This document shows positions 49,187 to 57,205 of a stretch of 64,000 nt of DNA, in pieces. Position 1 is the first letter of the stretch; each line of letters begins with the position of its first letter. Location: positions 2,310,667 through 2,374,666 of the forward strand of contig NZ_KZ454941.1 of assembly GCF_002797375.1 (NCBI RefSeq), given 5' to 3'. The translations under genes and the position numbers were made by a program. The notes beneath the pieces are model-generated. The model saw only the letters and a program-made list of their open reading frames with translations, did not search any database and was not told the origin of the DNA. This DNA comes from Bacillus sp. FJAT-42315. Lineage in GTDB: Bacteria; Bacillota; Bacilli; Bacillales; Domibacillaceae.

Positions 49187-50374
49187 TCATTTTATAGTAC
49201 TCGTTACTTTCTTTTCTGTATGCTGAAAATTGTACACCATAAATAAGGCTGCTAAAAAGAAAAACATGACGCTAATCATCATAAAAAAGTTGATTTCCTC
49301 AAACATTTGCAGCATTAGTCCTCCTGCATACGGACCTGTTAAACTGCCGATACTAAAACTCATGCCGCATAATAAGTTCCCCGTTGGCAGCAAGTGCTTC
49401 GGCATTAAATCCGTCATAAAGCTAATCCCAGTACTAAAGGTAGAGCCAACGACCATACCTGTAACGAACAACATGAAAAGAAGAACATAATAATGGTCCA
49501 TAATCAAACTAGATACGAAAAACAAACCACATCCCACTGTTAAGATCGCTCCTAACACTCGCTTTCTCCCATATTTATCACTCATCATCCCAAGCGGAAA
49601 TTGAAAGATAATTCCTCCAAGAGCAAAGGTCATTAGCAAAACAGATATTTGCTGAATCGATAAATCATTACGAACACCATATATCGGAAATATACCATTT
49701 AATGAAGATTCAAGAAATCCATACCCGAAAGTCGGCAAAAAGGCGATCCAGCCGTAACGAGAAGCTTCTCGAAAACGTTTCAACGTCTCCATAAATGAAT
49801 TCGTTTGAATGGATTGTTCCGGGAAATCATTTTTCAACAAAAATAAAAAGCCCCAACAACATAAGCAAAGTACACTCGACACGATAAAAGGCAAAGCTTC
49901 ATTAAACTTGATAAAGCTCGTCATTAGCGGACCTAGCGCAAAGCCACCCCCGAAAAATAAACCGTACAATGAAATATTACGGCCACGGCGATGCTCTGGC
50001 GAAAACGAGGTAATCCACGTTTGTGTACCGAAATGAAGCGTGTGATCACCTATCCCAATCAACAATCTTAGCAAAAACCAAAACCAATAAGACTTCCATA
50101 ATGGAAAGCATAATAAAGAAATGATCACGAGCAACCCGCCACTAATAATGACAGGCTTATATCCATATTGCCTTAACGGCTTTTCCATAAAAGGTGAAAC
50201 GAATAAAATTCCAATATAAAGAGCCGACGCATGCAAGCCGTTTAAAGAAGAAGACACTCCTTCTTGCTCGAAAATAATAGAAATAACCGGAAGTAACATT
50301 CCTTGACTAAATCCAGAAATCGCCACGATGCTAACTAATATCCAAAAGCGATGTTGTTCCTTTACTTGTATCAT
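49187..50374 (-). CDS. MFS transporter
   Basis: The 395-residue protein has about twelve membrane helices and the MFS loop motif GMMSDKYGRKRVLGA between helices 8 and 9. The likely subgroup is drug/sugar efflux-type DHA1, but the substrate is unknown. It lies directly before glpP on the same strand and may share its transcript; a role in glycerophosphodiester or glycerol transport is possible but unsupported. GAGGG lies 5 bases before the ATG at 50374. Confidence 0.8.
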   Translation of the reverse strand: MIQVKEQHRFWILVSIVAISGFSQGMLLPVISIIFEQEGVSSSLNGLHASALYIGILFVSPFMEKPLRQYGYKPVIISGGLLVIISLLCFPLWKSYWFWFLLRLLIGIGDHTLHFGTQTWITSFSPEHRRGRNISLYGLFFGGGFALGPLMTSFIKFNEALPFIVSSVLCLCCWGFLFLLKNDFPEQSIQTNSFMETLKRFREASRYGWIAFLPTFGYGFLESSLNGIFPIYGVRNDLSIQQISVLLMTFALGGIIFQFPLGMMSDKYGRKRVLGAILTVGCGLFFVSSLIMDHYYVLLFMLFVTGMVVGSTFSTGISFMTDLMPKHLLPTGNLLCGMSFSIGSLTGPYAGGLMLQMFEEINFFMMISVMFFFLAALFMVYNFQHTEKKVTSTIK

Positions 50375-50475
50375 ATGTACCCTCACTACTTTTCCAATTG
50401 TTTACTCACCATTGTAAGCGAACGAGACACATTCGTACAGAATACTTTTTGATAGCCTATTTTTTTACTTTCTTC

Positions 50476-50506
50476 TTGCCCTTCACGTTACGTGATGTCT
50501 TATGAT
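50476..50506 (+). promoter_or_regulatory. MerR-type promoter with 19-bp spacer and central dyad
   Basis: TTGCCC (50476-50481) and TATGAT (50501-50506) are separated by 19 bases, longer than the usual 17. The spacer holds the palindrome CACGT-T-ACGTG. An over-long spacer with a central dyad is the mark of promoters activated by MerR-family proteins. It would drive the regulator and the ABC exporter. Confidence 0.8.
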
Positions 50507-50534
50507 AAGAATAATTACTTTTAAGAGGAGAGAA

Positions 50535-51290
50535 ATGATGAAAAAATATACAATCGGAGAATTTGGTAAACTGACAGGTACATCCGCTCGAACATTACAA
50601 TACTATGATGAAATCGGTCTACTAAAAGCGGAGCGAACCGCAGCTGGTCATCGCTCGTATAAAGAGGAAGACTTTGCTACGCTCCAAAAAATTATTTCTT
50701 TAAAGTTTTTAGGATTTTCCCTTGATGAAACAGCCAAATATCTTCGCAATGAAAATTGGGATATGAAAGATTCCCTTGTCTTTCAACGAAATATGATGAA
50801 GAAAAAACGAGAGCAGCTAGATGACTCCATTCGATTGTTGAATTTAGCAATCGAACAAATTGATCATAACCACAAACTAGATCCACAAGTCTTCACTTCC
50901 ATTATTAACAGCGTGCAAATGGAAGAAGAGCATAAAGAATGGATGAAGTCTTATTGGCCCGAAGAATTTGTTGAACAGCTTTATGACAGAGTGAAAGAGG
51001 ATCAAGAGGAATATGAGAAAAAAATGATGGATCTTTTTTCTCGATTTAAAGGAGTCATGTTTTCTGATTTTATGAGCCCTCAAGTAGAGAAGCTCGTTCA
51101 TGAATTACTTGCAATGGCAACAGAGTTAACAGGGGAAAGCCTTTCATCACTAGAAACATTACCAGTGGAAGATATCCCGTTAGATCCTTGGCTGTTTCCT
51201 AACCCGTTTTCACCTGAAGAAGAGAAATGGTTAGAACAAGTGATGACTTACTACATGGAAAAGGAGACAGAAAATCATGCAGAAGAATAA
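50535..51290 (+). CDS. MerR-family regulator of the adjacent ABC exporter
   Basis: The 251-residue protein starts MMKKYTIGEFGKLTGTSART, a MerR DNA-binding domain (residues 1-75, LQYYDEIGLLKAERTAAGHR), then a coiled-coil helix. A large C-terminal helical domain (~120-251) follows, of the TipAS-like kind that binds antibiotics or peptides. It probably senses a drug and activates its own operon from the 19-bp-spacer promoter. GAGGAG precedes the ATG; its stop lies 14 bases inside the ABC gene. Confidence 0.85.
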   Translation: MMKKYTIGEFGKLTGTSARTLQYYDEIGLLKAERTAAGHRSYKEEDFATLQKIISLKFLGFSLDETAKYLRNENWDMKDSLVFQRNMMKKKREQLDDSIRLLNLAIEQIDHNHKLDPQVFTSIINSVQMEEEHKEWMKSYWPEEFVEQLYDRVKEDQEEYEKKMMDLFSRFKGVMFSDFMSPQVEKLVHELLAMATELTGESLSSLETLPVEDIPLDPWLFPNPFSPEEEKWLEQVMTYYMEKETENHAEE

Positions 51291-53013
51291 TGGTGCGAAA
51301 CAATGGAAAACCTTTTTTCAATTATTCACACAGAGCAACATTCCGAAATGGCTGATTGTTGTCGCGCTTACTTTAAGCATCCTCGAAACCGCTGCTGGAT
51401 TAGTTGTTCCGTTGTTTACCCGCAATTTAGTAGATGGGCTCGCCCAAAACCAACTGCCGCCATCTGTGATCGTTTTTTTAGCTGGTAGCTTCTTATTGCA
51501 AACTGTTTCAGGTGGATTTTCTTTTTATTTGATGAGTTATATCGGTGAATACGTCGTTTCCTCAATTCGAGAGCGCTTATGGAATCAAGTGCTCACTCTT
51601 CCTGTCGATTACTTTGATCAGCATGAATCGGGCGAGACAATGAGCCGGATTACACAAGATACAAACATTGTCAAAACGTTAATTACACAACATCTCGTCT
51701 CTTTTGTTACAGGGATTATCTCAGTGATTGGAGCCGTTGTCATCCTATTATTCATCGATTGGAAAATGACGGTGATCATGTTGCTTGCCGTTCCACTTGC
51801 CATCTTAATGATTGTCCCATTAGGGCAAAAAATGTATCGCATTTCCAAAAACACACAAGAAGAAATGGCTGGATTTTCAGGAGATCTTGGGCGAGTGCTT
51901 TCCGACATTCGTCTAGTGAAAGCTTATAACGCTGAGCCGATTGAAAAAAGAAAAGGCTCGAATCGCATCCAAGGTTTATTTCAATTCGGCTTAAAAGAAG
52001 CGCGAATTCAAGCGATCATTTCCCCTTTCATGACGGTCATTATGATGCTTGTTCTCGTTGTCTTAATTGGCTACGGTGGCGTTCGTGTGGCATCTGGTGA
52101 GTTATCGGCTGGGTCACTTGTCGCCATCATCATTTACATGTTTCAAATCGTCATCCCATTTAGTCAAATGGCTTCTTTCTTTACCTCGTTTCAAAAAGCG
52201 ATGGGTGCAACAGAGCGAATCCAAGAAATTTTATCTTTACCGATGGAAACAGAAGATGCAGGCCGTCCGGTAAAAGAGGCTTCAACGGATCTCGTGCTGA
52301 AAGATTTGTCATTTAGTTATAGTGGAGATAAGCCAGTATTAAAGCGGTTTAATCTTCATATACCTGCTGGGAAAACAACGGCTTTCGTTGGACCGAGCGG
52401 CAGTGGGAAAACGACGTTATTTGCTTTGCTAGAACAGTTTTATCATCCAAATGACGGACAGATTCTACTAGGAGATGTCCCAATTGATGAGTTTCAACTA
52501 GCAGATTGGCGAACTCAAATCGGCTATGTATCACAAGAAAGCCCGATTATGTCAGGAACGATTTTTGAAAATATTTGCTATGGGATGGAAAATAAAGTGT
52601 CGTTGGAAGATGTCAAACGAGCGGCGCAGCTTGCTAACGCCGATGAATTCATTGAACGCTTACCCGACAAATACGATACGGAAGTAGGCGAGCGCGGGAT
52701 GAAGCTGTCAGGTGGTCAACGACAAAGAATTGCCATCGCTCGCGCCTTTATGAGAAATCCGAAAATTTTGCTTCTTGATGAAGCAACCTCCAACCTAGAT
52801 AGCGCCTCTGAACGACTTGTGCAAAAAGCGTTGGATCAATTAATGAGCGGACGAACAACACTCGTCATCGCTCACCGCCTATCGACAATCGTCAATGCCG
52901 ATCAAATTGTCGTTATCGAAAGCGGGCAAATCACCGGAACAGGCACACACGATACACTACATGAGCAACACCCACTTTATCGCAAACTAGCGAATCAACA
53001 ATTTAACAGCTAA
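51277..53013 (+). CDS. ABC half-transporter (exporter), BmrA-like
   Basis: The 578-residue protein has six membrane helices (residues ~22-300) fused to an ATPase: Walker A GPSGSGKTT, Q-loop GYVSQESP, signature LSGGQRQR, Walker B ILLLDEATSNLD, and H-loop IAHRLST. This is a homodimeric type IV exporter like BmrA, usually for drugs. The start lies inside the merR gene (overlap of 14 bases) with AAGGAG upstream, so the pair is coupled and drug-induced export is likely. The substrate is unknown. Confidence 0.9.
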   Translation: MQKNNGAKQWKTFFQLFTQSNIPKWLIVVALTLSILETAAGLVVPLFTRNLVDGLAQNQLPPSVIVFLAGSFLLQTVSGGFSFYLMSYIGEYVVSSIRERLWNQVLTLPVDYFDQHESGETMSRITQDTNIVKTLITQHLVSFVTGIISVIGAVVILLFIDWKMTVIMLLAVPLAILMIVPLGQKMYRISKNTQEEMAGFSGDLGRVLSDIRLVKAYNAEPIEKRKGSNRIQGLFQFGLKEARIQAIISPFMTVIMMLVLVVLIGYGGVRVASGELSAGSLVAIIIYMFQIVIPFSQMASFFTSFQKAMGATERIQEILSLPMETEDAGRPVKEASTDLVLKDLSFSYSGDKPVLKRFNLHIPAGKTTAFVGPSGSGKTTLFALLEQFYHPNDGQILLGDVPIDEFQLADWRTQIGYVSQESPIMSGTIFENICYGMENKVSLEDVKRAAQLANADEFIERLPDKYDTEVGERGMKLSGGQRQRIAIARAFMRNPKILLLDEATSNLDSASERLVQKALDQLMSGRTTLVIAHRLSTIVNADQIVVIESGQITGTGTHDTLHEQHPLYRKLANQQFNS

Positions 53014-53049
53014 AACGCAGTGGGGCTAGTCTCCCACTGCGTTTTAGCT
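53008..53049. terminator. Strong bidirectional terminator
   Basis: AGCTAAAACGCAGTGGG (53008-53024) pairs perfectly over 17 bp with 53033-53049. It overlaps the ABC stop codon and abuts the stop of the convergent DUF218 gene. Confidence 0.9.
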
Positions 53050-53050
53050 G

Positions 53051-53623
53051 TTATTTTCCTGTCAAAAACATTTTAGTGATCGCGGCAAATTCCCTTATGT
53101 ATGCTTGCACTTTCGTGATTTCCGGTGTTGGAGCGGCCAGCGGATATGTTTTTATCCCTTGTTTTTCTGCTAGTTTTTTAGCTCGATATAGATGGAAATC
53201 ACTTGTGACGATGACAGCTTCTTTTATGTTAAATTTCTGTTTGGAAAAAATGATATTTTCATAGGTCGATGTTGATTCGTCTTCCACTAATATGTGGTCC
53301 TTCGATATTCCATTTTCGATAAAAAACCGTTTCATCGCTTCCGCTTCTGTTATATCTTCTCCAGAGCCTTGCCCGCCAGATACAATCACTTTCGCTTCTG
53401 GATTTTCTTTTAAATAATCTAATGCCTTACTCACCCGATATTGCAGACTTAATGACATTTCCGTTCCATTGACTTTCGCCCCTAGTACGATAACATGCCC
53501 CACATTGGCTGGAGGTTTTTCAGCAGCGGTTGCTTTTATTTGCTGATAGTAATAGATGCATAAGCCGATTGGGACTACTAGTACGAGCATACTGCCAATG
53601 AACCATAGTTTTCGAATGATCAT
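53051..53623 (-). CDS. DUF218 (YdcF/SanA-like) membrane-anchored protein
   Basis: The 190-residue protein has an N-terminal membrane helix (residues ~6-27) and a DUF218 domain with VIVLGAKVNGTEMS, VIVSGGQGSGEDITEAEAM, EDESTSTYENI, and VTSDFHLYRAK. Family members (YdcF, SanA, ElyC) act at or near the envelope, some in lipid-II or undecaprenyl metabolism, but no general reaction is known. AAGGAG precedes the ATG. Confidence 0.85.
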   Translation of the reverse strand: MIIRKLWFIGSMLVLVVPIGLCIYYYQQIKATAAEKPPANVGHVIVLGAKVNGTEMSLSLQYRVSKALDYLKENPEAKVIVSGGQGSGEDITEAEAMKRFFIENGISKDHILVEDESTSTYENIIFSKQKFNIKEAVIVTSDFHLYRAKKLAEKQGIKTYPLAAPTPEITKVQAYIREFAAITKMFLTGK

Positions 53624-53744
53624 GATTTCTCCTTTTTGCTTGTTGTATATGTAACATCCTTCATTAATAACCTGTCATTCTATATTTTAACATATGTATT
53701 TACTATTAATGGAGTAAAGTGTGGTGTTAATTATGAGAAAACTA

Positions 53745-53771
53745 GATAAAAAGAACGCCCTAAAGGACGCC
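53745..53771 (-). terminator. Possible terminator of the 54-residue gene
   Basis: On minus, CGTCCTTTAGGGCG forms a weak stem followed by TTCTTTTTAT. Confidence 0.4.
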
Positions 53772-53785
53772 TATGTAAAAATCAT

Positions 53786-53950
53786 TTACTTTTCTTGAAA
53801 CTTTAATATTGCTAAACATATAACACCAATTGATAGTAAACTTATTGCACTATTCACAGTTATTTCCCCTAACACACTTAAAACAAATGTGCTTACACCC
53901 ATTCCTAACGCAACAGCTGTTAAAATGATTTTCATCACGTTTCTGTTCAT
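53786..53950 (-). CDS. Small membrane protein (54 aa), unknown
   Basis: A short minus frame begins MNRNVMKIILTAVALGMG and ends AILKFQEK. It is mostly hydrophobic and would form two membrane segments (about residues 6-24 and 31-48) joined by a short GEITVNS turn. GGAGGAG lies 8 bases before the ATG, good evidence that it is translated. No family is recognised. It lies just downstream of the intron/surface-domain cassettes on the same strand but after their terminator, so a link is not shown. Confidence 0.6.
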   Translation of the reverse strand: MNRNVMKIILTAVALGMGVSTFVLSVLGEITVNSAISLLSIGVICLAILKFQEK

Positions 53951-54041
53951 CGTAGAATCTCCTCCCCCTCATTTATCATTCGACGCCTGGGAGGAGAACC
54001 CTTTGATTCTTACTGTGATGGATGACTGTCTTGATGTGTAA

Positions 54042-54068
54042 GAAAAAACCCCACTTAAATAGTGAGGT
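54042..54068 (-). terminator. Terminator of cassette A
   Basis: On minus, ACCTCACT and AGTGGGGT form a stem followed by TTTTTTC. It lies 38 bases after the stop of the 3'-exon-like frame. Confidence 0.8.
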
Positions 54069-54105
54069 TCAAAGTACCACATAAGTTTAAAAAATTGGCA
54101 TTGTC

Positions 54106-54450
54106 TTAGTCGTTGAATATAATAGTAATATGATTGGTACCAAAGTTGTATTGATTGGATCCGCTAATTCTATCCCTATCAACTCTCACTCCAATATTAG
54201 TTACAGTATTAATAGATGTATGGGCATTCGCTTTTCCAGTTATCTCATATCTTAGACGTGTATCACTTTCACGTACAACATTATAAGTAAATCCATTTGG
54301 CAAACCATCTATAACTGTACCATTATACTTCCCAATATTTTGTACAAATGTTCCGTTTACTACATCAACATATAAAATTCCAGATTCTAAACTTCCATCA
54401 TTAGCATTAGATTCTCTTAATGATGGACTTAGAGTAATTCTAGGTACGCT
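54106..54450 (-). other. Exon-like coding segment A (surface-protein Ig-like domain, 114 aa, no start codon)
   Basis: The minus frame begins at AGC (54450), directly after the intron-like module, and runs 114 codons to a stop. It reads SVPRITLSPSLRESNANDGS, then VNGTFVQNIGKYNGTVIDGL, and ends NHITIIFND. This beta-rich repeat type (ITLSP...ESNANDGS...LP.GF.Y.V.R.SDT.L.Y.ITG.A..H) occurs in multi-domain surface proteins of Gram-positive bacteria. There is no ATG in the frame; only TTG codons could start it, without a ribosome binding site. An in-frame TAA lies 12 bases before the AGC. It looks like the 3' exon of a spliced gene. Confidence 0.65.
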
Positions 54451-54573
54451 ATTCTCGTCTTATCCTTCTCTCTATCTCGGTTTATAACGAGCCTACACCA
54501 TACAGGCGGCTTTCACCGCATACAGCGTGCCATCTGCAATAGTTCTATTTTCTTATTTCCCCTGAAGTCAATT
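54451..54573 (-). ncRNA. Group II intron 3' module A (domains V and VI)
   Basis: Plus 54495-54528 (minus strand) is a 34-nt hairpin: ACGCT, GUAU, GCGGU, loop GAAA, GCCGC, 2-nt bulge CU, GUAU, GGUGU. This is domain V of a group II intron, with CGC as catalytic triad. A domain VI-like stem follows (CTCG-TTAT with ATAA-GA-CGAG, plus 54454-54491) with a bulged A eight bases before the proposed 3' splice site, and the module ends in AAT. About 45 further bases upstream are shared with module B. Domains I-IV and any reverse transcriptase gene are absent. Confidence 0.72.
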
Positions 54574-54680
54574 TAACATGAAAAACTCTCAAAAAACTCT
54601 CAAACTTTCTTAAACATAAAAAATAACGCCTACTCTCCAGCAGTGTTTGCTTATATCACAGTATGCTCCGAATACGAAAG

Positions 54681-54705
54681 AAAAACCCCACCCATAGGTG
54701 AGGTC
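54681..54705 (-). terminator. Terminator of cassette B
   Basis: On minus, ACCTCACC and GGGTGGGGT form a stem followed by TTTTTC, 16 bases after the stop of coding segment B. Confidence 0.8.
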
Positions 54706-54720
54706 TTATAATTCGTCAAG

Positions 54721-55005
54721 TTACGGTAGTGGTGGTGGTTCAATCCCCTCATTTACCATAACTATTCTGTCTTGATAGTCAGTTGCTTTAATAATGAATT
54801 TTATCTCAAATGGAGGTGCACCATTAATAATGATGCGACCTGGAACATCTAGGTTATAGAACTCCGGAGGTATTATACCTGAATCAACCCCAATAGCGAA
54901 TTCAATACTTTCTATAGACGTTCTCCATTCCTCATTTTCGTCAAAATCAATATAAAGGGTAGAACCATCCAATGAACTACTTAAAATTGGTGCAACTTTA
55001 CCGCT
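54721..55005 (-). other. Exon-like coding segment B (DUF1533/HID-like domain, 94 aa, no start codon)
   Basis: The minus frame begins at AGC (55005) after intron module B, in the same phase as segment A, and runs 94 codons to a stop. It reads SGKVAPILSSSLDGSTLYID, then NEEWRTSIESIEFAIG, YNLDVPGRIIING and FEIKFIIKATDYQDR, ending in PPPLP. The W...I..I...Y.L.....I.I......F.I.IKA..Y.D pattern matches DUF1533/haemoglobin-interacting-type Ig-like domains of surface proteins. The only in-frame ATG is near the end, and an in-frame TAA lies 12 bases before the AGC, so it cannot be translated alone in a normal way. Confidence 0.65.
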
Positions 55006-55134
55006 ATTCTCGCCTTATACCTTCTCTATCTCTCAGTTTTATAACGAGCCTACACCATACGGGCGGCTTTCACCGCATACGGCGTGCCATCTGCAATAGT
55101 TCTATTTTCTTATTTCCCCTAAAGTCAATGTAGC
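55006..55134 (-). ncRNA. Group II intron 3' module B (domains V and VI)
   Basis: Plus 55052-55085 (minus strand) is the 34-nt domain V hairpin ACGCC, GUAU, GCGGU, GAAA, GCCGC, CC, GUAU, GGUGU. It differs from module A at two positions, one a C-G to U-G change in the stem and one in the bulge, so the fold is kept. The domain VI-like stem (CTCG-TTATA with TATAA-GG-CGAG) has G where module A has the bulged A. The end is again GAGAAT. The shared block extends to about 55134. No domains I-IV are present upstream. Confidence 0.72.
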
Positions 55135-55281
55135 ACACAAAGTTTAAAACTGGTTAAAGTAGTGAAAGAAATATAAAAATAAAATTTCATGATCTTAGAC
55201 ATACTGACGCGACAATTATGCTACAGATCGGAGAAAGTGAAAAAGTGATATTATTGTGGTCAAATCCTCCAACAAAGCACT
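55135..55281. other. Spacer between cassette B and mutL, no gene seen
   Basis: AT-rich DNA without an open frame, promoter or intron-like core. This is where domains I-IV of an intact intron would be expected for module B, but the space is far too short for them. Confidence 0.5.
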
Positions 55282-55308
55282 AAGAACCCTTATATATCAA
55301 GGGTTCTT
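55282..55308 (-). terminator. Hairpin after mutL, weak terminator
   Basis: AAGAACCCTT (55282-55291) pairs with AAGGGTTCTT (55299-55308), but on minus it is followed by AGTGCTTTG and not a T-run, so read-through into cassette B is possible. Confidence 0.5.
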
Positions 55309-55320
55309 TATACATTGAAA

Positions 55321-57183
55321 TCACATAATCCGCTTAAACATTTTTTCCAACTCATAAGTAGAGTAATGAACAAGAATTGGGCGACCATGTGGACATGTAA
55401 ACGGATCGGAGCTTTTCCTTAAGTCATCAAGCAGCTGTTGAATTTCATCTTGTCTTAAGTGATGATTCGCTTTGATCGATGCTTTGCAACTCATCATAAT
55501 CGCCGCTTCTTCCCGCAACTTTTTAATATCGACTTGTTTCATCGCTAATAGCTGCTCGATCATTTCTTCGATGATCGTTTGCTCTTCTCCTTTTGGAAAC
55601 CATTGCGGATGAGAGCGGACAATGAACGCTCGATCCCCGAACGGCTCTAGGAAAATACCGACTTCTTCTAACTGCTCTGTATACTGTGAAATTTTGATAC
55701 AATCATCCGCTGAATATTCTAATGTCAGTGGCACCAGCATGTCTTGCAGCTCTTTTTCGACTTGTCCCACTTTTTCTTTGAAATACTCGTATTTAAGCCT
55801 TTCTTGAGCGGCGTGCTGGTCGATCATATATAGTCCCTTTTCGTTTTGAGCGAAAATGTACGTGCCATGCATTTGACCGATCGGATAAAGCGGCGGAATA
55901 CGACTGTCAATGTGCTTACTTTCTACTACCGCTTCTTCTATTTCATGCCCATGATCAGGAATCAAAAAGCTAGGTTCTTCCTCTATCACAAGCGCGGCTA
56001 CACTCTCTGTTTGTTCTTGATTGAACGAATCCACCGGCTCATTTTCTAGTTGCTTTCTCTCTTCCACAAACGAAAAGCTAGGTTTCGTTTTTTCTATTTG
56101 CGGTGTTGGAGATGGGTCCAGATGATCGAGTGTCAACGTTTGCTGTTCGGATTCAACTCGCACCTTTTTTTGGATCGGAGCGGCACTAGGAATTAATGTT
56201 TCCTTTTTAAAGGCTTGTTGGACAGCCGAAGTAATTAACTCGATTAACTGCTGCTCCTTACTGAAGCGAACCTCTAATTTAGACGGATGTACATTGACGT
56301 CAACTAACAGCGGGTCCATGTTAATATTAACGAGGGCAATCGGATAACGGCCAATCGGAAGAAGGGTATGATACCCCTCTAACACCGCTCGCACTAATCC
56401 ATAGTTTTTAATGAAACGACCATTCACCATCAGTGACATATAGTTTCTCGAAGCTCTTGTCACTTCCGGAAGAGCTAGCCAGCCGTGGATTTCAAAATCT
56501 AGTGAAGAAGCTTTTAACGGAACCATTTTCTTCGCGATATTGACTCCATAAATGGCGGCTAACACTTGTCTAACATCGCCACTTCCCGTTGTGTGCAATA
56601 GCTCGCGGCCATTATGGCGCAAACGAATAGATACCTCCGGATGGGCTAGCGCTAGTCGATTGACAACATCAGTAATATTTCCAAGCTCAGTATGAATTGT
56701 TTTCATATACTTTAGCCGAGCGGGCGTGTTAAAAAATAAGCCCGATACTTTAATATCTGTTCCTTGACGACTGTTCGCTTGAATATGTTCCTGCACTACG
56801 CCACCTGAAAGGATGATTTTTGAACCTGCTCCCTCTCCGGTGCTCGTCGTCATTTCGAGCTCTGAAACCGAAGCAATACTCGGTAAAGCCTCTCCCCGAA
56901 AGCCGAGGGTGCGAATACGGAACAGATCATTTTCGTCTTTAATTTTACTCGTGGCGTGCCGGGCAAAAGCGGTGAGTACATCTTCCGGCTCAACACCACT
57001 ACCGTTATCAACGATTCGAATACTTTCAAGTCCTGCTTCCTCGACATCGATTTCAATCACTGTGCTATTGGCATCAATTGAGTTTTCTACTAGTTCTTTT
57101 ACAACAGAAGCCGGGCGCTCGACCACTTCTCCAGCCGCGATTTTATTGGATAATAAGTCATCTAATAAAATGATTTTCGCCAT
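55321..57183 (-). CDS. mutL: MutL, mismatch repair endonuclease
   Basis: MutL links mismatch recognition by MutS to strand incision. The 620-residue product has the GHKL ATPase ([41 protein letters not shown]-like loop) and a C-terminal endonuclease domain with [12 protein letters not shown], the metal-binding motif of MutL in bacteria without MutH, and CPHGRP. GAGGG lies 8 bases before the ATG at 57183. It follows mutS by 22 bases. Confidence 0.96.
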   Translation of the reverse strand: MAKIILLDDLLSNKIAAGEVVERPASVVKELVENSIDANSTVIEIDVEEAGLESIRIVDNGSGVEPEDVLTAFARHATSKIKDENDLFRIRTLGFRGEALPSIASVSELEMTTSTGEGAGSKIILSGGVVQEHIQANSRQGTDIKVSGLFFNTPARLKYMKTIHTELGNITDVVNRLALAHPEVSIRLRHNGRELLHTTGSGDVRQVLAAIYGVNIAKKMVPLKASSLDFEIHGWLALPEVTRASRNYMSLMVNGRFIKNYGLVRAVLEGYHTLLPIGRYPIALVNINMDPLLVDVNVHPSKLEVRFSKEQQLIELITSAVQQAFKKETLIPSAAPIQKKVRVESEQQTLTLDHLDPSPTPQIEKTKPSFSFVEERKQLENEPVDSFNQEQTESVAALVIEEEPSFLIPDHGHEIEEAVVESKHIDSRIPPLYPIGQMHGTYIFAQNEKGLYMIDQHAAQERLKYEYFKEKVGQVEKELQDMLVPLTLEYSADDCIKISQYTEQLEEVGIFLEPFGDRAFIVRSHPQWFPKGEEQTIIEEMIEQLLAMKQVDIKKLREEAAIMMSCKASIKANHHLRQDEIQQLLDDLRKSSDPFTCPHGRPILVHYSTYELEKMFKRIM

Positions 57184-57205
57184 CTTCGTCACCCTCTTTC
57201 ATCGG

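Noticed and set aside
54106-54303. Stand-alone 65-residue gene starting with TTG
   Set aside because: The same frame continues upstream for 49 more codons with clear domain likeness, the TTG has no ribosome binding site, and the segment is better explained as part of a 114-residue exon-like unit.
54721-54972. Stand-alone 83-residue gene starting with TTG
   Set aside because: The frame extends 11 codons further to the intron-like boundary, and no ribosome binding site precedes the TTG.
54447-55134. Riboswitch (for example c-di-GMP or preQ1 type) in front of two small genes
   Set aside because: The hairpin matches domain V position by position in length, loop, bulge and triad, and no known riboswitch core is present; the following frames also lack start codons.
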